64,000 bases of DNA from Tillus elongatus (Eukaryota > Arthropoda > Insecta > Coleoptera > Cleridae). Of this stretch, positions 59,006 to 64,000 are shown in pieces (the first letter of the stretch is position 1; the number at the start of each line of letters is the position of its first letter). The notes under the pieces are model-generated. The model was not told the DNA's origin, made no database searches, and saw nothing but the letters and a program-made list of their open reading frames with translations. The DNA lies in the NCBI GenBank assembly GCA_964006375.1, contig OZ023267.1:82175906-82239905 (forward strand). The letters are read 5' to 3'. The translations under genes were made by a program, and so were the position numbers.

Positions 59006-59157
59006 AATCAAGCATACTGAAAAAACTGATAAGTAGTCTGTTGGTGATAAGTAATTTCAGCGGAGAACTTGATATTCTGAACCTTATCTGATCTGAAAAT
59101 TATTTCAGCCAGTGGCGTACACCTGTTGATTCTCTGGGGGCTCCTAATTTATACTAT

Positions 59158-60262
59158 GGCTCAGTGTATTAAGTGCAGTTGTTTTGCATCATCGGGCAAC
59201 GTGCAGCTTGCAACGTGTGACTGGTGTGATAGTCAATATTGTCAGTCATGCGCAGGTCTCTCAACAATGGAAATGAGGGCTGCTGTTTTAGAGAAAAGAT
59301 CAATTATCTTTTCCTGCCCTAGTTGTTTGGCCTGTAATTCACAGGCTGGCACAAGTATCAAGAATACTGCCATGCCAACTTTTGCTGCCAAACTTGATGC
59401 CTTTCGACAGGATGTCACTGTAATGATTGATTCAAAACTACATGATATGATGAAAACCCTAGTCACAGAATTGCACTCTGTTGCATCACAAATGGATGCT
59501 CTGAGGGGCAGCTGCTTGGATTTGCTTCGCCTTGTTGATGGTGTTTTTGCTGGTGGGAATGCACCTTCTTTCAATTCAGTTGGGTCTTCTGATGATTGGA
59601 TCGCAGTTTCATGTCCAGCTCTAATTTGATGCCAGATGGTATCAACCAGTCGAGTGTTGCAGCGAGATACAAGCTCGACCACGGATAAGAAAAGAAAGAA
59701 GATTACCTGGTCTACTGCATCGACTGGATTGCTGACTATTCCAACAACTGGTGCCTTGGGTGTTGGATTGCTGACCCCCTCTGTTTCTTGAGCTCCTAAG
59801 TATACCACTCCTCCAGGTACACCGGACCCAGCGGCTCCATGTGCAGTTTCTACGGCGTCAAAGAAACCCTCTTCTGGAAATGTTTCCAAATTTCTACCTT
59901 CTAGTGGAGCAGTTAAGAAGAAGACGGGCATTATTATTGGCGATCGGAGGATGGCTGGCACAAAGGTGCGTCCTGCGAACCTGATACTTAAGACATCGAT
60001 CTTTGTCACAAGACTTGCTACTGATGTTACTCAGGGTGACCTTGTTGAGTTCTTGTCTTCAACCTTTGGAAGTGATGAGGAATTTTCTGTTGTTCAGCAA
60101 CCTGTGAGATCTGGGGGCTACAATGCCTTTCGTGTTGAAGTGAAAGGTGAATTAACTGCTCAACTACTAACGCCTTCTAACTGGCCTGAAAGTGTTAATG
60201 TGAAGAAATTTCACTTTTTTTCAAGGAAGAAACACTCCAGTGCCGGGAAGCATCTCGGTTAG
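59158..60262 (+). pseudogene. CR1 LINE ORF1 (PHD-like finger, RNA-binding)
   Basis: Starts at ATG 59158 (MAQCIKCSCF). Cysteine/histidine pairs CIKC, CDWC, CQSC and CPSC form a PHD-like finger, followed by a helical segment (MMKTLVTELHSVASQMDAL). Two in-frame stops, TGA at 59627 and TGA near 59789, interrupt an otherwise continuous frame that ends with IFVTRLATDVTQGDLVEFL and LTPSNWPESVNVKKFHFF, the conserved C-terminal domain of CR1-like ORF1, and TAG at 60260. The protein is expected to bind the LINE RNA. Confidence 0.75.
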
Positions 60263-60300
60263 GGGTGGATAGCTCAGTGGAAAGGACATTCTTAAAGCTT

Positions 60301-62962
60301 ATGCATCTTAATGCACGCTCAATACTTTGCAAGTTTGATAGCTTTGTTGACTTTGTTATTGTGGATGTAGCATTTTTGCAGTATGTGAGTCCTGGTTGGC
60401 AGAGTCTGTCCCAGACTCAGAAATAGCCATACCTAGGTTTAACACTTTTCACAAGGATCAGTTGAGTAGGGCAGGTGGCTTGCTGCTCTATGTTAACAGG
60501 AATCTTAAAGCTAGAATTTTCAATGTGCCTTGCAGCCTTCAGCATCCTGAACTTGAGCAACTTTGGATTCTGCTCACCTTGGGCTCGCATGTGAAAGTGG
60601 CAGTCGGTGTTGTATATCCCCCCCCAATTTGGGCATTAATTCTCTAATTGATCTTGAAACTGTCACCTGTTACCTTCAATTAAGTATAGGCTGCCACATA
60701 GCAGTCACAGGTGATTTGAATGTGGATATGTTAGCCAACAATTCGGTTGGTTATAGAATCTTATCAGGTATTCTTAATGATCTTTCAATGGCACAGCTGA
60801 TTAAGGATCCTACTCATGTTACCACTAATTCTGCTACGTTGCTGGATCTGATTCTTGTCAGTGATGGATTACCAGTGATTGATGTTGCTGTTATTGAGTG
60901 TTTGCTTTCTGACCATGATGCTGTCATGGTTAGCTGGGATCATGCCTTGGTAAGTGATCCTCCAAGAACTCAAATTATAAGGGACTTTAGTAACTTTTCC
61001 TTAGAACTCTTTTTGGAGGATGCCGCAGTAATTGACTGGAATATGGTTTATACAATACATGACCTACAGGATAAGGTTAATTACTTCAACCATTGTCTTT
61101 TCTGTCTCTTTGATAAACATGCTCTCTTGAAGACTCGACTAATTACACCTCATAGACAAAAGCCCTGGTATACAGAGACTCTTAGGTTATTGAAACAAAT
61201 GAAGCAAAAGACTCGTGTGACATTCCTTGCTTCTGGAAATGCTTCACTTAGAGATTACTATTGTCAGATGAGAAATTATTAGAACTTTGCCGTATGGGAG
61301 GAGAGAAAGTTTTACTTCAGACAGTCTTTAGATGAGGGCAAAAAAAACTCTGGTCTTTTTTGAAATGGTGGGGTGTAGCTGCCAACTCCACACAATCTAT
61401 TCCTTGCAACATTTTTTCTGCGGGTGCTTTGAATAACAATTTTACTTCTCTGTCTGAGGGCCTTCCTCACTGTTGGTAACTGACTATCAATATCTTACAG
61501 ACGATGTTACCAATGATTGTATAACCTTTTCTCCTGTCTACTGTGAGAGACCTCATCATCAAGCAGAAGTCATCTTGTATTGGGTTTGATGGTGTCAGTG
61601 GAAGGATATTGCAGTTAACTGATTTCTGTGCTGCTCCTTTGACACATTATAAATTACTCTGTGGAGTGTGGTGTGTTTCCTGACTTGTGGAAGGTCTCAG
61701 TGGGTATACCGATCACGAAGAATAACCCTCCAAAGTCACTAAGTGACTTTCGTAATATAAACTTGCAATCTGTGCCTTCTAAAATTGCTGAAGGTGAGAT
61801 TAACAAACAGTGGTCGGAATTTGCTGAAAGCATTATACCTTCTCAACAGTCTGCCTTTAAACGCGGTCATAGCTCATCAACTGTCATACTTTCTGTAGTT
61901 AATGATATTCTCACTCATCAGAATCAGGGCTATGTGCCTTTGATTCTGTTGATCATTCTCTCTTACTTGCTAAATTGTTGAGTTATGGAGTTTCTGGTCG
62001 CCTTTTACAATGATTTGCCAGCTACCTAAGTGGTCGATCGCAGATGGTGAGACTTGATGATGGAGCTTGCTCTGAGCTCCGCCCAGTATCGGTGGGGGTG
62101 CCCCAAGGATCAATACTTGGTCCAATTCTGTTCAACTTGTTTACCGCTGATGTGAATGGCATTCCTCTACTGTCGACTCTTCACTGTTTTGCAGACGATA
62201 TGCAATTATATATTCCTCTTAGTGTATCCAATGCTGATGAACAGATTGGGCGGTTAAATGGAGACCTGCAGATAGTTCAGATGTGGGCGTGGAGCAACAA
62301 CCTCAGCTTCGATCCTGAGAAGTGCAATTTTCTCATCCTTGGCACCTCCTATAATGTTCGACAGGTCTGCAGTCTTCGACTGTCTGTGTTGCTTGGGTCT
62401 GATGCCTTGTCTCATTCGGATAATCCCAGAAATTTGGGATTGATACTGGATGGGAACCTGAAGTTCTCAAGACATGTGGACCATCTCGGCCGCTCTGCGT
62501 TCTATAGACTGCGACACCTGTATCAGTACCGTGATTGTCTTCCCCAAGATGCACGTTAACTTTTGGTAAACTCACTAATCCTGTCACTGTTCACGTATGG
62601 TCCTTGCCTGACGCGTCTGGACGGGTACCGTATCCAGAAGGTGCAGAATTGGTGTGTGAGATTTGTTCACCATGCCACCTTAGTAATCAAGGTTGTTTGG
62701 GAAAGAAAACCCGATTACCTATATGACTGTGTCAGCCTTCGAACAGATGTACATGACAGACTCCTGCGAGGCACGAGTTACTCGACTGTTCCTATACATA
62801 GAGCTGCAAGTTTTAAATGATCCTTTTGTTACTTATTATCTTACCTATTCAACTATCTGCATAGAAAGGATATAGCTTCTCTTTCAATAAGGGCTGTAAA
62901 ATATGCTTTGGGACAGAGTCTGTTGGCTAGGACACATGAACTTGATATTACCCTTTTTTAAT
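60301..62962 (+). pseudogene. CR1 LINE ORF2 endonuclease-reverse transcriptase, broken
   Basis: Begins MHLNARSI at 60301, the usual N-terminus of the AP-like endonuclease. SESWL-type sequence, GGLLLYVN, GDLNVDML (60713) and LLSDHDAVM (60904) are endonuclease motifs. Frameshifts occur near 60370 and in a run of eight C at about 60618-60625. The reverse transcriptase is decayed between 61280 and 61650, then shows SDFRNINLQSVPSKIAE, SAFKRGHSSST, GVPQGSILGPILFNLF and HCFADDMQLY (catalytic pair present), and a C-terminal part with CVRFVHHAT. At least six breaks. A stretch after 61960 normally containing AFD-type catalytic sequence is cut short. Confidence 0.82.
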
Positions 62963-63242
62963 TTTTTTCTGAAACTGGATATGTTGAAAAACAGTTCGCT
63001 GCACATGTCCATTTGTACTGTGAGTTCAATAAATATTATTATTATTATAAAAACTATGTGATCATCAATGAGCCAGGAGCATTTATCAAGTCTCACGATT
63101 CTGGCAATCGAAAAATAAATCGCACATCAAATTAATTATAACGAGGCCATAGACTTAGACAGAACAAAAAGGCTCGCAGAGTGAAAATATAATATTTTTT
63201 ACTGACCTCGTAATTTTTTTAATAGCGTTAGTAATATAACTT

Positions 63243-63540
63243 AGAGCCTCAGTGGTCCAGTGGTGAAAACATGTGCCTTTGGACCCAAGGGTATTGGGTT
63301 CGACTCCCCTTTCACTTTTTTAGTACATACTGTACAATTAACATCAACCGAGGATGTGGTATTGTATTTGAGCAAATTGAATGTCCGCACGTTCCGCCCT
63401 TCGGAGAGCGTGTAAAGCCGTCGGTCCCAGTTCCATGCAATGTTGGGCACGTTGAAGACAAGGGTGGCAGTTTTAAATTTTTTCCCCGCCTGGAAAAGAA
63501 TCCAAGTCCCCTGGCTGTTAGTCAAAACTTCACAATGATC
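63243..63540 (+). mobile_element. tRNA-Gly-like SINE, copy 2
   Basis: Head GAGCCTCAGTGGTCCAGTGG with an A box at 63253-63263 and B box GGTTCGACTCC at 63297-63307. The body shares with copy 1 ATTAACATCA, TGTGGTATTGTATTTGAGCA and TTGAATGTCCGCACG. It continues with GAGAGCGTGTAAAGCCGTCG and GTCCCAGTTCCATGCAATGT, a block that I recall from other arthropod SINE-like repeats, and ends near CCCCTGGCTGTTAGTC. Probably more complete than copy 1. Confidence 0.7.
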
Positions 63541-64000
63541 AAAATAAAACTACCCTTAATTGAGTAATTTTTTATTTTGAATTTATAACATTAGAACATG
63601 TAAAATATTGATCCATTCATCAATAAGGCATTCAGCAGGTCACAATATAAAATTCAAATATAACAAATGCTTAGGAATGGATATTTATAAAACATTTACA
63701 ATCTTAAAGCCTATGTATAAGTAATATTAGACTATCATTTGGTGTTTTTTTAAGTTGTATATATGATTAATTACTTATGGTTAATGTCAACAGTTTATAT
63801 AACAAATACTTTCTGTCTTTGAAACCATTTTACAGTATTTTAGCTAAAAATCAAGGCACTAGATACAGGCTGAACACAATTGAAAAAAATAAATACTTTG
63901 TAATAGTGAAATCTGTAAATCAGTGAAATCACTTTTAGTGTAATATATACACCTTTAACAATTTTAAAATTACACTGATTCCAGTTATACTTCTTAAATA
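63541..64000. other. No recognisable feature
   Basis: AT-rich sequence to the window edge without coding or repeat structure that I can support. Confidence 0.5.

Larger units (their letters stand above)
59100..63050 (+). mobile_element. CR1-type LINE, nearly full length
   Basis: Two reading frames in order (a zinc-finger ORF1 and an endonuclease-reverse transcriptase ORF2), followed by a short 3' UTR ending in CAATAAATATTATTATTATTATA at about 63027-63049, the kind of short tandem tail CR1-like elements carry. No target duplication was identified. Inactivated by stops and frameshifts. Confidence 0.85.

Noticed and set aside
60262..60290. GGATAGCTCAGTGG, a tRNA-like A box
   Set aside because: No B box or cloverleaf follows; it lies in the ORF1-ORF2 spacer of a LINE.

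Overview
This window is eukaryotic nuclear DNA. It is AT-rich, has many perfect (AT)n tracts, spliceosomal intron signals and polyadenylation signals, and a transposon mix (BEL/Pao, Copia, RTE, CR1, P, hAT, tRNA-headed SINEs) that points to an arthropod, probably an insect. No species is claimed. Almost everything here is mobile DNA. The only convincing host coding sequence is a pair of terminal exons at 31292-31722, of unidentified function, plus a partial reading frame running off the left edge (1-190, minus).

Layout. 1-4300: the partial gene, microsatellites and three blocks of complex tandem repeats, ending in a dense cluster of TGACGTCA, TGACAGCTGTCA and GCGCATGCGC palindromes. 5016-9009: a hAT transposon with 11-bp terminal inverted repeats sitting inside an (AT)n tract; its BED-finger/DUF659 transposase looks intact once a 60-bp intron is removed. 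9763-21217: a decayed BEL/Pao retrotransposon used as a landing pad by a 670-bp hAT MITE (5' LTR), a 1.7-kb TA-flanked element (gag/protease), a 3.3-kb RTE LINE (integrase) and a hAT-like element (3' LTR) that in turn holds a 2.6-kb P element.

24000-32200: relics (reverse transcriptase scraps, SINE, MITEs) and the host terminal exons. 32238-38022: Copia element 1, with near-identical LTRs and ATATA target duplication, whose gag is split by a 1.44-kb hAT MITE. 38023-42000: quiet sequence with a hairpin MITE, a SINE-like repeat and a pogo-like MITE. 41990-55020: a complex built from a ~1-kb duplicated block ending in (AT)n, a minus-strand LTR element (gag-like gene with 21-residue repeats), Copia element 2 inside its LTR, and a second P element inside the Copia 2 gag. 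55100-58840: tandem repeats and a broken coiled-coil/PHD gene. 59100-63050: a nearly full-length CR1-type LINE. 63243 onward: a second SINE copy and nothing recognisable after it.

How the parts relate. Exact target duplications (8 bp for hAT and P, 5 bp for Copia, TA for mariner-like elements, 9 bp for the LINE) give the order of insertion. In both Copia elements the gag reading frame is continuous across the target duplication, so the DNA transposons landed in coding sequence that was open at the time. Most proteins are broken; the hAT transposase is the best candidate for a live enzyme. Boundaries were read by eye; percentage identities were not computed except where a count is given.
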